DNA of 64,000 nt from NCBI GenBank assembly GCA_038030265.1, contig CM075941.1:37696164-37760163 (forward strand). Direction: 5' to 3'. The position numbers were made by a program, and so were the translations under genes. Below the pieces are notes generated by a model that ran no database searches, was not told the origin of the DNA, and was given only the letters and a program-made list of their open reading frames with translations. Shown here piece by piece: positions 1-12,109 of the stretch. Each line of letters starts with the position of its first letter. The first letter of the stretch is position 1. Origin of the DNA: Corythucha ciliata (taxonomy: Eukaryota; Arthropoda; Insecta; Hemiptera; Tingidae).

Positions 1-124
1 TAGCGCGCCGCGAATAGCAAGCCAAATAATTTTATAGAACAAGACGGGACCCGAACGATTTCAGCGTTTAAAGAGCGGGATAAGCGTTTCTAGAGGGCGC
101 GCGATTCCCGCTCAGCACGTATAG

Positions 125-378
125 GACGAGACCTTACATTTTTATGGCGTTTTGCTATTTTTAACACACGAATTGTCAACTTAGTCATTTTTAAGGGGCA
201 AATGGTTTTTTTGGCTATTTTTGGAGAGCAAATGCTCGGTTTGGTCATTTTCAGGTCATACGGATATCGTCAGTTCAAGCATTTTCATAGCGCGAATCGT
301 TAGGTTAGGCATTCTTCGGACGAATTGTGTCAGATTTGCCGCATTTTTAGGGCGTGAGTAGTCAGTGTGACTTTTTAA
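125..378 (+). repeat. R1 minisatellite, short degenerate array
   Basis: About eight imperfect units of roughly 30 bp, each with a 'gtcag/ttgg-catttt-agggcg' layout (for example 'tttggtcattttcagg' near 236). The same unit forms the large array at 45650-47110. Units are strongly diverged here and I see no coding potential. Confidence 0.7.
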
Positions 379-429
379 AGGCCACAAATGGTCATTATAG
401 TCGATTTAGGAGGAAGAGGGTAGGGTGAG

Positions 430-912
430 TGAGAAGGCGTATTAAGCCACTGTAATCCAAGTTTCGAATCTAAAATATCCGTAAAATGCAGGTTTGAGAC
501 TAGAAAGTCGCAAAATTGTATGTTTGCAACTATATGAACACTAAACACCCGCAAAATAACTATTTTAGGAGAGAAAAAGTGACAGTGTAAAGCCGTTTGA
601 TCGTGATTACACGTATATGGCATCAAATTGTATTACCAAAAAGGCGCTGCATTGCAACATTGGAGCAATTTCACGGCAAAATTGCTACATTCGAAGATGA
701 ATATTTGCAAAATTGCACGTTTTGGGTCTGAATATCAGCGAAATAGCACGTTACTGGTCTATACGTTCTCGAAATGGCAAGTCCCGGGGCCCTATTTTTT
801 AAAGCTGGTCTCAACAGCACCCAAAGCCAGATGAATAGTTGCGAAATTGCATATATTTCTGAGTTCGGAGACTCATGCGAAATTTAAGTTTCTGAGCTGA
901 ATATTCTAAAAA
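430..912 (+). repeat. R2 minisatellite array
   Basis: Units of about 31 bp of the form 'gcgaaattgcaagtttcggg' plus 'tctgaatatca'. Clear examples lie at 670-770. Around 785-845 a longer spacer module interrupts the units (T run, 'caacagcacccaaagccaga', 'tgaatagttgcgaaattg'). It recurs in every R2 array. The stretch 670-830 is closely similar to 9985-10125, so a multi-unit block was copied. Confidence 0.75.
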
Positions 913-1073
913 TTGTTATAGTCAGTGACGGATTTATAGGGTGGGTTTTGAGTGTTTGAACACCCCTCCTACCACCTAAGAAGATGAAGCCTCAACAATG
1001 AACAGCGTCGGACAATAATAGGAAGGAGGGGTTTCATTAAACTTAGGGTGCTCCGAGAGTGGACGGATCGGTC

Positions 1074-1995
1074 CAGTGCAGGTCGGTGACCATAAAAAAA
1101 AGGTCCCAAAACTTGTAATTTCTCCGAAATCAAGGTCCAAAATTTGCAATCACGCGGATATTCAGCCAGAAAGCTTCCAATTTTGTGAGTATTCGTCAGG
1201 CTTTTGGCGCTCTTTGGTATCGGTTGGCCTGAGTTTCACCTCCACAAGATACAGGTCCTGAGACTGGCAATTTCACTTTCATTATGTCCCTAAACTGGCA
1301 ATTTCACAGAAGTTAAGGCCACAAAATGTCCATCTGACGGATATTCAGCCAGGAAACTTCTAATTTCATGTAGGAATTCGTGAGGTTTTGCGCTGTTGAG
1401 GCTGGCTAGGCATAGTTTCGCTGCCTCAAAAAGGTGGCAAAACTAATAATTTTGCTAACAATTAGGACCCTTAAATCGCATTTTCGTGGAAATTGCGACA
1501 CGAAAGTCGCATTGTCGTGTTCGGGTTCCGCGGTCACTAATAAATAAAAAATCCTCCAAACTTTCAAATTCGGGGAATTAAAGATCAGGAACTTGTAATT
1601 GATTTAAAATAAAAATAAAATATTCGGTATTGATAAAATAAAGTACCGAAAACTTCCTATTTCAAGGATAGTTTGGCCTGATTCTTGCAATTTCGCAGTT
1701 TTTGGCTTCGAGGGATGTAATTTCGTGGCTATATTTGCCGCAGGATTCGAGCCCGTCATCCACGGGCTATACATTTTTTCCCCGGAATCTTCAAATTCGG
1801 ACAATTAAAACGTGAACGTGCAATATTGTTAATTTAGGACACGTATAGCTTCAAAATATTTTACCTTCAAAATTTTTCAACTTTGCGGCTCCTCGATCCC
1901 TATTTAAAAAGCCGCCCCGAAAGTGGCCAATTCCCGGAATTTTAGCCCTGAAACTTACAATTTCGTAGATATTTAGGTTCAAATGGTGTAATTTT
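1074..1995 (-). repeat. R2 array inside X1
   Basis: R2 units on the minus strand, read on plus as 'acttgcaatttcgcggatat' and variants. The spacer module is also present inverted at about 1340-1400 ('tcgtgaggttttgcgctgtt' then 'gaggctggc'). Units are less regular from 1560 on. Confidence 0.65.
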
Positions 1996-2160
1996 GCGAC
2001 TATTTCTCTCAATTTTATCTCCGAATGAGCGTTTTCCCTCAATTCCAGCTGTGAATTAGCTCTTTTTCTCTACATAATCCGCGAATTATGAGGGATTTTC
2101 ATAATTTTAGCTGCAAATTGGCGAGTTAGTGCTTTATCTCAATTTTAGCTGTGAATTCGC
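1996..2160 (+). repeat. R3 units inside X1
   Basis: About five units of roughly 30 bp such as 'gcgttttccctcaattccag' plus 'ctgtgaatta', in forward orientation. The array ends in a G run at 2161 where the X1 right-terminal segment begins. Confidence 0.65.
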
Positions 2161-2284
2161 GGGGGAGGGGGGAGCATGGAAACCTGAATGACGAAATGGT
2201 TGGAGCATTGTTTCATAAAAAGAAAAAGATTTATGTTGGAACCCCTCCCAGGGTAGAATGCTAGATCCGCCATCACCACTGCTA

Positions 2285-2670
2285 TAGTTTTCCCCGAAAT
2301 TGCAGGTTTTGGGATATTTGTTTAGCAGTCGCGGGACACGTGCTATCCGGCCTCAACAGCGCCAAAAGTCCGGCGAATAACCACAAAATCACAACAGTTT
2401 CTCCAAAACCAAGCAATATAATTGTGCAACTTCATGATATGAAGTTTCCTGATGGCTATGAATAAAATATTCACACAACTACATGTTTATGGTCTTTGCA
2501 TACGCAAAATTTCAAGTTTCTGGTCGTTATTTTCGCCAAATAGCAAGTTTCTGGGCCTTTTTTGAAATGGACGCGGATTCTGGTCCTGGACAACCTGGCC
2601 CCGTCTGTGCCCCATATAGACTGACGAATAGCAGTGTAATTGGTGCTTGGATCCCTAGTTCTTCTCAACG
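2285..2670 (+). repeat. R2 array right of X1
   Basis: R2 units ('cgaaattgcaggttttggg', 'gcaaaatttcaagtttctgg') with two spacer modules: 'cctcaacagcgccaaaagtc' at 2353, and a 'ggacgcggattctggtcctg' variant at 2570. This may be the same array that X1 interrupts, since R2 lies on both sides. Confidence 0.65.
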
Positions 2671-2682
2671 AAAATCTTGGGT

Positions 2683-2714
<32 letters not shown>

Positions 2715-2752
2715 AGAAAAAAAAATTAAAAAAATAAATAAATAAATAATAA
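2683..2752 (+). repeat. AAG/AAAT microsatellite
   Basis: About ten AAG triplets, then an A run, then AAAT repeats. It is a simple slippage repeat. The apparent lysine-rich reading frame here is an artefact. Confidence 0.9.
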
Positions 2753-2754
2753 AA

Positions 2755-3724
2755 AAATGCCTGGCAGAGATCTAAATGAAGCCTCAAAATTCAAAATCTC
2801 CATCTAAGTGTAAGTTACGACCAGTTTGAGTGATGTTTATAAATACGGCCCCACGCAGGCGTATTTGAAATGATGTTGTTAGGGTATCCGCGTCAGCGCT
2901 CTTTCCCCACCCGGCACCAGGCACTGTCTGGTAATAAGTATATTACAAGTTCATATTTAGGCAAGTGTATATTCAACTACATATATATAAAATACGGTTT
3001 TCTATGTCTTCTGATTAAGACTACCTACTGTAAATATACTGGCCGTTTATGCTGCTCTTAAGGGCGGATTAGGGGATTCTTTAATTCTCGTTGGCAAATA
3101 AAAATCGTCTCCCTAATTTAGCGTTTTTTGAGATACGCGACTTTTTCCGGCTCAGCAAATTCACAAAGTTAGCTTTCTTTTAGTTTTAGAATGAATCGAC
3201 GTCAACTGTATATGTTCTAAGCTCAAATTGTTTGCCATTCTTTTAATCACTGTAGCATGAATAACATAAAAAGAGAGAGTAAATGAGAAAAAAAGCGAAC
3301 TGTGTACAAGCTTTACGTTATGAGTAGAGATTAAAAGAAAAGACAGTCTCACGGGTAATTAGCTCTAAGAAGCCTTCTTTATACAAAATTATACGGACGG
3401 TAGGGTCTAATAAAAGCGCACAAGAAGAGGAGAAAAACAAAGAAGGGTTGGAAAAGATGAAGTTGAACGATCTCTTTGGAAAGGAAAAGGGTTGAAATAA
3501 AACAGAAATAATAGTTGAAATAAAATTAAAAAAGCGCACTGAAGGGGGAGAATATTGGAGAAGAAGCCTTTAACGAGAGAGGGAGTATTTTTGGCGAACA
3601 AGCCAGTTAGACAGTTCGCTACGAATGTATTATAATTAAGAGTTCTTGTTGCAGTACCCTCCTCTGTGTAATCACTTGGTCCCCTGCGCTATCTTTTTTT
3701 TTAACCCTTTCAATGAACTTGCGT
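2755..3724. other. Non-repetitive stretch, no gene recognised
   Basis: No conserved reading frame or repeat family seen. From about 3250 to 3600 the plus strand is purine rich (runs of gaaaag/agaaga type). The short frames on both strands have low-complexity composition. Confidence 0.5.
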
Positions 3725-3873
3725 AAAGCCGGATACACACATGCGGTATTTGCCAAGTAACGAACAACACATTTTTGAAATTCTCAGCTGGTTGGTTTCT
3801 AGGTAATTGCTAGAAATTGATTGAGTATTTGGAAAGTTACTTGGCAAGTACCGCATGTGTGTATCCGGCTTAA
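3725..3873. mobile_element. Small MITE with about 35-bp terminal inverted repeats
   Basis: Starts 'taaagccggatacacacatg' and ends with the inverse 'catgtgtgtatccggcttaa'. Arms match over about 35 bp around a 75-bp centre. TAAA/TTAA-like bases at the ends suggest insertion at a TTAA-type target, but the duplication is not perfect. Ends resemble those of the element at 41996-42133 ('taaagccg...cggctta'). Confidence 0.75.
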
Positions 3874-4019
3874 GATAAACTGGAATGTGTACTCGCTATA
3901 CTTCGAAGTCACCATCGTCAGGCAGGCTCACTTCTCTCTGTTGAAATTGTTTGAAATAAAAACAGTGCAGGCCTTAAACATTTGGCGCCTCCCGACCGAA
4001 TCTTTTACCAGCGCCCCAT

Positions 4020-4875
4020 GTTAACCGCGAGTTAGTGTTTTTCCAGCGCTCCAATTCAATTTCATCGGTGCATTAGCTACTTGTCCACATTTTGGCCGTG
4101 AATAAGCGATTTGTCTCCATTTTAGCCGCGAGTTAGCGGTTATTCTCAATTTTTGCGTTAAGTTAGCACTATATCTCAATTGGCAATTTGCCTCCCGGAT
4201 CCGCGGCTCACCATTTAACTCAATTTTCTGTGAATTAGCAAACTTTCTCAAATTACCCCCCCCCCCCTCAATTAGCCATTTGTCTTTATTTTTGACGTAA
4301 ATTAGCGTATTTGCTCATTTTAGCAGCTAATTATAGATTTTTTGTTACATTTCAACCACGAATGAGAGTTTTGCCCCAATTTTCACCGCGAGTTACTTAA
4401 CGCTTTTTCAGGATTTGGCCGTGGTTTGGCGACGTTTTTCACTTCCTGGCACGAAGTTACCTTCAGAAGCACCGAATTAACGATTTCTCAATTTAAACCG
4501 GGAATGAGCGGAAATGGGGGAATGAGTGGGGAATGAGATTCCTCACTTTAGCGCTTTATCTTAATTTTATCGGTGAATTGGCCATGAATTAGCCCCTTTT
4601 CTTCTATTTTAAATTTGCGATTTTTCACCATTCATCATTGCGAATCAGCAATTTTTCTGAATTTTTGTTTTATTGTTGTTCATCCATGAATTAGCACTTT
4701 TTTCAGTTTGAGCAACGATGAGTACTTGCCTTCTGAAGCCGAAAATTGTCATTTCCATACTTCTAGCCTCCAATTAGCGCTTTCCTCCACAATTAATCCG
4801 CAGAAGCTTTATAGCCGCGAAGTAGCTTGTTAGTATTTTTCTTAATTCTTGCTGTCATTTAACGCATTTCCTCAT
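4020..4875 (+). repeat. R3 array, forward
   Basis: About 27 degenerate units of roughly 30 bp, 'gcgagttagcgttttttctc' plus 'aattttagcc'. A C run at 4256-4268 interrupts the phase. Unit identity is moderate, so the array is old. Confidence 0.85.
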
Positions 4876-4888
4876 TTCTGTCCATGAA

Positions 4889-5215
4889 GCAGTAGCGTAA
4901 CGAGGTAGTGAGACTGGCGAGAGGGCCCCCTACCAGAGGCGGCCCCCGAAAAGTTTAAAGACCGAAAAATTAGGAAGTTTATAGGTTCTATACGTTCATT
5001 GATGGAGTTTCGGTAAATTATGCGGTTGGACAGCGATATTGGCTCCTTACGACGATTTTCAGTCCATTCCGACTCCTGGGTCGGAATGAAACGTTAGGGG
5101 TGATCAGCAAAGAGTGTGGCTGAATAATATTCGACTTTGCCCACAAAAGCCTCCGAAGGCTCAAATTGAGAGAACTCCCGCCTTCGGGGGGTAACTTGGC
5201 GGCTAAAATGCAGCA
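4889..5215 (+). repeat. Subterminal block between R3 arrays, shared with 37.2 kb
   Basis: Begins 'cagtagcgtaacgaggtag', runs through a GC-rich part and 'cccccgaaaagtttaaa' at about 4943. That last motif and the following 60 bp or so recur at 37235-37310, again just before a reverse R3 array. No reading frame is recognised. Confidence 0.5.
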
Positions 5216-5256
5216 AAAAATATACTCATCCCCTAATATTTAAAAAAATAAAATAA

Positions 5257-5257
<1 letters not shown>

Positions 5258-5295
<38 letters not shown>

Positions 5296-5306
5296 AATAA
5301 ATAAAA
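5258..5306 (+). repeat. AAT/AAAT microsatellite
   Basis: About ten AAT triplets followed by five AAAT units. Slippage repeat. Confidence 0.9.
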
Positions 5307-6110
5307 CAACAGCAAAAAGCGCTAAATCAGGGCTAAAATTGAGAAAAATGGCAAATTCACAACTGAAATTTCAAAAAATCTCCCATTCACGGATGGGCCT
5401 AAAACTCTAATTCACGACTGAAATTTAGAAGAATGGCTAATTAGCAGCTAAAATTTAGACAAATGCTAATCCACAGCAGAAGTTTAGAAAATTGCTAATT
5501 AAATAAGTGCCAAAAAATTGAGAAAAATCGCTACTTCGATAATAAAATTGACAAAAAAAGCTAATTAGCGTCTAAAATTGTCACAATCCTGTATATTTCA
5601 CGGACAAAACTAATATAGTTATGAAGAAAAAGCCAAAACACCCGTCGAAGTCTTCAATTATTTATTCTCGCCTACGTTTTGCTATGATCCTAGCATCCTC
5701 AGGGCTCCAAAGTCCGAAATGTTAAAAAGTTCCAGGTCGTTAAAACAAAAGCCTCACATTCTAAACACACCCGATGTATAAATGAGAGACCTTGTTAGAT
5801 AATTAAAACCATTAAAAACCCACAATTAACATAATAAAATAAAGCAATTAAAAACCCCTCCCCCCATGACAAATTAGGTTAACAAAAGAAAAAACAACCT
5901 TTACAAGGACAAAACTAACAATCGCTGATTGATTCGAGGCTAAAATTCAGAAAAATGGCCATTTCATGGATGAAATTTTGAAAAAACGCTAGTCCCTGCG
6001 GATAAAGTCTGAAAAAAAAAAACATTAATTCGCGGATACAAATGAAAAAGAGTCAGCTAATTCACGGCTAAAATGGAAAAAAACGCTAATTCACGTCTAA
6101 AATTTATGAA
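5305..6110 (-). repeat. R3 array, reverse, interrupted
   Basis: Units read on plus as 'gctaaaattgagaaaaatgg' plus 'caaattcac'. The array is interrupted at about 5625-5925 by non-array sequence and resumes to 6110. It lies inside X3. Confidence 0.8.
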
Positions 6111-6237
6111 ATCACAAAATGTGCTGTGTATTAGATCTCTGTAGCGTCTCTACTCTGTGGACCAGTGGTTCTTATCCTTTTCACTCCCTTTTCCTATCCT
6201 TTTCTCTCCCTCCCTTAGCTCCGGCACTGAATAAAAA

Positions 6238-9020
6238 TAAAATACGAGGGGATAATATGCTTTCGGGTCACTCACGCTGTATTAACGGAGGAAAAAAAAA
6301 ATCATTTTTTGCCTGGTATTGACATTATGTTGTGCCTGGAGTATCGCTTAAGCTAATGACGCATCCGTGTTGCGCTATGCCTGTAACTTTTTCCCCCAGA
6401 GCGAATAATTATTATTGTCCCCCTCTTTTAATGGCAAAGAAAACAACCAGAGATAGTGCAACAGCAATCAGTGAGGAAGCAAAAATGTGACATGCTATAC
6501 TCTCGTTAAATAACGTCAATCTTCTGTTTGCCTATTTCAAACAAAATGAATCCCCGTTAGAGCGACGGCGTTGATGAGAAAGAAATGGAACAAAATATTG
6601 GTAATATTCTATGTATACGTATTTTCCATTCGCCCATAGGACGTTCATGAAATTGTTTCGAGAGTTCTGTTTGCTTGGTCGCTGCTGTGGCGGGGGGGGG
6701 GGGTATTTTGTCGATTGACACAGTAGACGTTGGATAAGTCACACCAGCATTATGGATAGGATAAGAAGTGTGCCCGGAAAGCTGAGACGAGGCACGCGCT
6801 TCTTCGCCCACACTCAAATCATCCCCTTTAATACCCATTGAAGATATTGTAAAGTGTAGAGGGGCTCAACATTACTGATTCATTATTACTAGGAACCTCG
6901 GGCACATGGTTAAATCTCATCCTCTCACACCCTATCATTATATTGGTAATTACCATCAATGAATTGGACGTGTCGAGTTTTTGTCCCCTCTTTGGTCACG
7001 ACCCGGTGATACTATACCCCTCTGTATTACTATAATTTACGGGGTTTTTTCGTACACGATTATTTTTTGATATGTCACTGATCGATTGTCTCAGCCCCGT
7101 TTGAACTATTTCATTATTTACGAAAAGCATGTACGTATGGGTCGAGCTTGATTGCCTTTCCGGCCGCTGAACTCATTTAAAATCTTCAATTAGAACAAAA
7201 AATACTCATAAAAAATTTATTTTTTACAAACATAAAAAGCCTAACAATAACAAAAACCGAACAACTGAAGCAAGAGAAATTCTTGCTTTGTTATTATCTA
7301 TTGACTGTCCAGAAAATAAATCGAATGTCACTGTCAAACCTAAATGGGGAAATGCCTGTCACGCCACAGTGAGGAATTCCATGTGTGAGCCATACTATTT
7401 GGACCAAAAGGTATAAGGCATTTTAATTGAACCGGGACCTTTGCGGCGTTATACTCTACGGATCAAAAGACCAAATTTCACTCTCACGCTACATTAGCGA
7501 GCAATCAGCGAGTGGACGACGGTCAACTTCTATTTATTTTAGGGGAGGAATGATGTCGAGGCAGCTGTGGGCTGACCTGTATGAGCGATGATAGGAATGA
7601 GGGGTCGTAGTGGTGTGATGTGGAGGGGGGGGGGTCGGTTCGGTGTGTCCATCGGTTTGAGTGACAACCCTTTCGTTCATCAGGATTCCCAGAGAAAGGT
7701 TCAATAGCGGAAAACTTCTCTAACGTATATGTGTTTGCTTTTATGGACGAGAGGCGACAACGGTGGAAGCCTCGTGGGAGAGCCCTCCGTTAGATTTTGC
7801 TTGTTTTAATTGGTAGCTTAAGGGAATGCGGGGGAAGGACGTCAGGGGCTGAAACGAAAAGTTGTCACTTACACTGAAAATGACACACTTCGGCACGTTC
7901 AGTATCACTTCGTCCGCCTTCTCTTAATTAATGTACCATGCTTACACAAATACACCCTTAAAGAAGGGTGTGTGTACATAATTGCGTGTTTAACAAAAAG
8001 CTCATTCTCAGTTTCAATCTTCAAGGAAGATTAATTCCTGAGATAAGAAAAATAACGCCACTCCACCCCGACAAAAAAGAGCACAAACAAGCATAGCAGG
8101 CTTTTTGATAGCCAGCAATAAAACCTAAAACGATTCGATTTACTATCTTTCGCTTTACAACAACCGATAGCAATATATGTTAAATCGGGAGTGCAGTGAT
8201 GCAGTTGATTGCGCTAAAGGGCCCTGCCAATACACACGCTTACCCTTCTACCCTTATAACACCACGTCTTTTTGCTCGCCGCTTTTTAGAATTTACTACA
8301 AGCCGTAACAATTCGTCCAGTCACGTTTATATACGCGACGGGAGTAGTTCAGTATAAACGCGAATAAGAGGAGCTATAACAACCTATTCACCCCTCCTCC
8401 TCCTCACCTCATCGTCATAGTCGATTTGAACAATCCGAACAAATCCCACCCCGCCTACTGTCTCATTTGATCTATCTAATCACCGTTCCTTTAATCCGTT
8501 TCCCTTGGTTCCGTATAGTTACTGACCATTTAACGGTTTATAGAGGACGAAGCGCGATTCCAAAGCATTTTATCGCCAGCTAGATTAGTATTGGTGTTCG
8601 TTGGTAGGGTGTAGTTTGATGTGATGGTCAATTGCTAGCAATTAACAAGAAACAATCCACCTAGATGTCAAGAAATAAAATTATAATGCTTTTCGGCTAA
8701 GCCCAAATGGGGGGAGTTATGTCTGACCCCTAGATTGTAGGAAAGTTGGATTTGTTAACAATTATAGCAGCTAATAGTTACCGTTATGCTATAGTTTTCA
8801 GAATTTAAGTTGTCACGCTATGGTTTCCTCTTACCGCTATAGGCTAGGACACTCAGAGTGCAGACAAGCTTCAACAAATCACTCAAGAAGGACGATACTA
8901 CTTTATAGTTTGTGGTCAGTAGTCCTTTGGGATCCTCGAAAGGACCCTAAAGTACTATTTTCGTAAAACTGTACTATGTACTTTTAGGAGAGTTTCATGC
9001 ATTGGAGTGAAAAATTAAAT
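6238..9020. other. 2.8-kb non-repetitive stretch, no gene recognised
   Basis: No R-family units. Poly-G runs lie near 6691 and 7627. Reading frames are short, uncompelling and overlap on both strands. It could be intergenic or intronic. I see no convincing exon with paired splice sites. Confidence 0.4.
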
Positions 9021-9274
9021 AAATAAATAAATCACAAGGCGTAGCCAGGACGGGACATTCCTCCAAACCGAAAGCAACCCTCGAAAACCGCCCATTTATA
9101 CCCCTTCAAACTGGATAATTAGCACTAAAACTGAACATTTATAATAAAAATAACAAAATGTTAAAATTTAGACCTAGAAACAGATTTCCCATGGCAAAAA
9201 TGGTGACTTTTCGTGGTGACACTGTGAATTTTTGCCAAGAAACTGGCATGCCGTTCGGAAACTGACGATACCTC

Positions 9275-10156
9275 CACCCACCACTACCCACAAACTTGCA
9301 TTCTAGCAGAAAACTGCAAATTCAAACTCCAGAACCTTGAAACATGAGATAAAGTCCGGAAAAAACAAATTTGACTTGATAAATGACGGACAAAAGTGGC
9401 TTTTTGACCCTTGAAACTTATACGGAGGCTTATCTCAAAATTGGCCGACAATTTGTTCCTCGTAAACAACCACCAATTTGTTTGTTATTTGCCGAGTAAT
9501 TTAAATTTGTCTTTAGAAGCACACATTTCAGTTCCTAAAGTGTTTATTTAGTATCTGAACTTGTGTTGGGTTTATTCGGTGGCCACTGACCAATTAGCAA
9601 GTTTCGGAGGTTAATAATCAGGGAAATTACTAATCAGGGCGTGAAACAGTCACAAACCTGTAAATATATTTATGGCTAAGTATGCATGAAATTACCAATT
9701 TCGGGACTAAATAGCCACTAAAAAGGCAAACGGTGGCCAAAGAGTCGAGTTTCGGTGGATAAATATCAGCAAAGCTGTGAACTCAAGTCATGAAACTGCA
9801 TGTTTGCTATTATGAACTGCCGTGAAATGACTATTTTAAGAGGTAACCAGCGAAATTGTGAAGAAATCATGTTGATGTTTAACTTATCTGCTAAGCCATT
9901 AAATTTTAATGGCCTAGGAGATAAGTTATTCAATAAGAAAATTGTGTGGCCAAAAAGCCGCCGAATTGCAAAGTCGGAGTCAAGTCACCACAAAATTGCT
10001 ACATTCGGAGATGAAAATATGCAAAATTGCAAGTTTCGGGTGTTAATAGCGAAAAAGTACGTTTCTGCGGTATTTACTTTCGCAAAAGGGCAAGCTCAGG
10101 GGTCCTTTTTAAATAGTGCAAGTAATTAGCGAAATATGAAGTTCCAGCCTCTTCTC

Positions 10157-10188
<32 letters not shown>

Positions 10189-10755
10189 TAGTGCGCGTGG
10201 AAACCGAGAGCTCTCAAATTTTGATGAATATATCCGCGAAATTTTATCATTGACACATTATTATCTGCGAAATTTCAAGTTTCGGTTCTGAGTATTCAAA
10301 AAAATGTCACAATTTTCCAAAATGTTCTAGTTTTTTTTTTTTTTTTTCCTGGTTTTATTAGTGCCAGTGGAACTCGGACTATAGCCGCCCTCGAAAGCGC
10401 CCAAATTCTGACGATTAATCGATTAATAACCACAAAATTTCACAGTTTTGGAGCATTTTCACGAAATGAGGTGTTTCCTGGTTAAAAATTCGCGAAAAAA
10501 ACTAGTTTCCGGATTGTATTTTCACGAAATTGCAAAAGTGGAGGGTCTTTTTCCCCGTAAAATTGCATGTTGCTGGTCTCTATTTTCGTGAAATTGCAAA
10601 TTTTCAAGTCTTTTTCAAGACCGCGGAAAAGGTTTTACCGGCTCCGACAGCTTCCAAAGCCTCACGAAAACACTTTACTCCGAGCTAAAAATCTGCAAAA
10701 TTACAAGTTTCAGGCATAAATATTCGCGAAATTTCTAGTTTTCGATGTACAATGA
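9275..10755 (+). repeat. R2 array, long, with spacer modules
   Basis: Degenerate up to about 9660 and clearer from 9770 ('cgaaattgtgaagaaatcat', 'gcaaaattgcaagtttcggg'). Modules of 'T run + gtg(g) + tcg...gcgcccaaa' type follow poly-T tracts at about 10159-10187 and 10331-10347, and another lies at 10640-10680. The 109-codon frame at 9800-10129 is array sequence. Confidence 0.75.
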
Positions 10756-10904
10756 GCATTAGCTCTGTTCGTTGGCTGCTTCCAGTATTGCAAATAAAAC
10801 AGAATAAACGAAACACACCAATTTAATTGGTTGAAATCACGTTTCTTCGTGACAACTGCCAATTTTACTGTACCGGCAGTAGCCACCGAACAAAGCTATT
10901 ATTT

Positions 10905-11192
10905 GTTTCTTAATTATAACCGGGAATTATAGCGTGTTTTCTCAATTTCAGCCGTGTATGAACGGTTTTTCTCGAATACATCCAAGAATTAGCATTATTT
11001 TTCGATTGTTGCCTCGAATCTGGACTTTTTGTTAATTATTGCCGCGAATTAGAACATTACTCAATTTTAGCCTTGAATTATTCCCTAATTTTAGGCGCGC
11101 ATTACCTATTTCACTCTATTTTAGCTGCTATAATTAGTGGGTTTTCTCAAATTGATCCGCGAATTGGCGTTTTAGACCATTTTAGCTACGAG
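10905..11192 (+). repeat. R3 array, left part of an array split by X4
   Basis: Forward R3 units ending in 'attttagctacgag'. The pattern resumes at 14669 with 'gctacgaagg' and continues at 14695, as expected if X4 was inserted into one array. Confidence 0.7.
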
Positions 11193-11399
11193 CAGGAGCG
11201 GACCCAGAGGGGGGCGGTTGGGGCGATCGCCAACCCAAAGACGCCGACAAAAAAGTAGCTGGCGGGGCAGTATAGCCGAAGAAAAAAACTTGATTTCTTA
11301 TTCCAGTGGCGGATCTAGGATTTTATCTAGGGAGGGGTTTCACCACAAATCTGATAAACTCTTTCTTCTTTTGAAACAATGTTCTAGCCATTAGCATAA

Positions 11400-12075
11400 G
11401 GAGAATTAGTAAGTTCCGGGCCTTATTTTTAAAGTGATCATGATGCCCGCGGGGTAAAGGCATCCGACGATTGCGCTCTGATCTGAAATATCAGCGAAGT
11501 TGAGAGCTTCCTGTCGGAAACTCACGACTGCACCGTTTCACGATTTCGCGAATTTGAAAGTTTTGGGTATTTTTTAGTTTAGTGAACGCGGAACCTAGAC
11601 AGTGGTGTCAACGCCACAACAGCGCCCTGACAAATAGCCGCAAAGTCTCAGCATTTATAGGAGAAATTGGAAGTTTCCTAGGTTTTTTAGCAACTGGCTT
11701 TCCCGGCTTAAATTACTCAATTTCCTCGGCTTAATTCAATAGAATCGCCAAAAGTTTGAAGCCATTTGGTCTGACCAACCCCGACAGCGTCCATGGCCTC
11801 ACGAATAGCCGATAGCACGAATAGCAAGATTATAAGCGCCAAGCATTGTGTTTGAAATTTGTGGTCCTAAAGCCCCGCAGATCATGATGAATACCAAAGA
11901 TTGGAAGTTCCATGGCCTAATATCCACGGCAATGCGACTTTCCTGTCTTAATTCCCTCGAAAATGCAAGTTTAGGGCCTTCATTATATCAATTTTAGCTC
12001 TGGCAATCGGTCTTAGAGCAAAGCCTGACAAATTCCCACAAAATAGCAAGTTTCCTTACTGGATATCCACGCGAT
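11400..12075 (+). repeat. R2 array inside X2
   Basis: Units such as 'gcgaatttgaaagttttggg' and modules at 11620-11690, 11790-11830 and 12005-12065 ('aaagcctgacaaattcccac'). The module at 11573-11685 is nearly identical to 13658-13773. Confidence 0.75.
11573..11685 (+). repeat. 113-bp duplication, copy A
   Basis: From 'ttttagtttagtgaacgcgg' to 'aattggaagtttcct'. It matches 13658-13773 with only one or two substitutions in about 110 bp. This is far closer than neighbouring R2 units are to each other, so it is a recent copy event. Confidence 0.9.
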
Positions 12076-12109
12076 GGCCGATGGACATTTATGGGTGTTA
12101 ATTTCGGTG

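Larger units (their letters stand above)
923..2280 (+). mobile_element. X1: hAT-like non-autonomous element carrying R2/R3 arrays
   Basis: The left end reads CAGTGACGGATTTATAGGG. The right end, reverse complemented, reads CAGTGGTGATGGCGGATCTA. The flanks carry a near-identical 8-bp pair, GTTATAGT at 915-922 and GCTATAGT at 2281-2288. An 8-bp target duplication with CAGTG termini is the hAT pattern. The first 60 bp or so (including 'taagaagatg') match the right end of X2 inverted. The last 100 bp or so (2165-2280, 'gggaggggtt' type with 'gaaacaatg') match the left end of X2 inverted. So X1 and X2 are one family in opposite orientations. The interior is reversed R2 units followed by a few R3 units. 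No transposase is present. Confidence is good for the ends, lower for the superfamily. Confidence 0.68.
3963..6229 (+). mobile_element. X3: hAT-like element with R3 arrays in both orientations
   Basis: Left end CAGTGCAGGCCTTAA. The right end, reverse complemented, is CAGTGCCGGAGCTAA. The flanking 8-mer AATAAAAA is identical on both sides (3955-3962 and 6230-6237). The left end is followed by a leader ('catttggcgcc', 'ccagcgcccc') that also precedes R3 arrays at 30.67 and 51.2 kb. The interior is a forward R3 array, a segment starting 'cagtagcgtaacgagg' at 4889, a microsatellite and a reverse R3 array. No transposase is seen. The duplicated 8-mer is A-rich, so chance agreement is more likely than for a complex sequence. 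Confidence 0.55.

Noticed and set aside
375..834. Open frames of 68-83 codons on both strands
   Set aside because: They follow the R2 units and have no family signature. Periodic repeats of AT-rich DNA often stay open this long.
2483..2737. Lysine-rich frame at an AAG repeat
   Set aside because: The lysine tail is microsatellite translation and the rest is R2 sequence.
4020..4875. R3 array as a CRISPR-like repeat-spacer array
   Set aside because: The whole unit is repeated with drift. There are no identical repeats alternating with unique spacers, and the context is eukaryotic.
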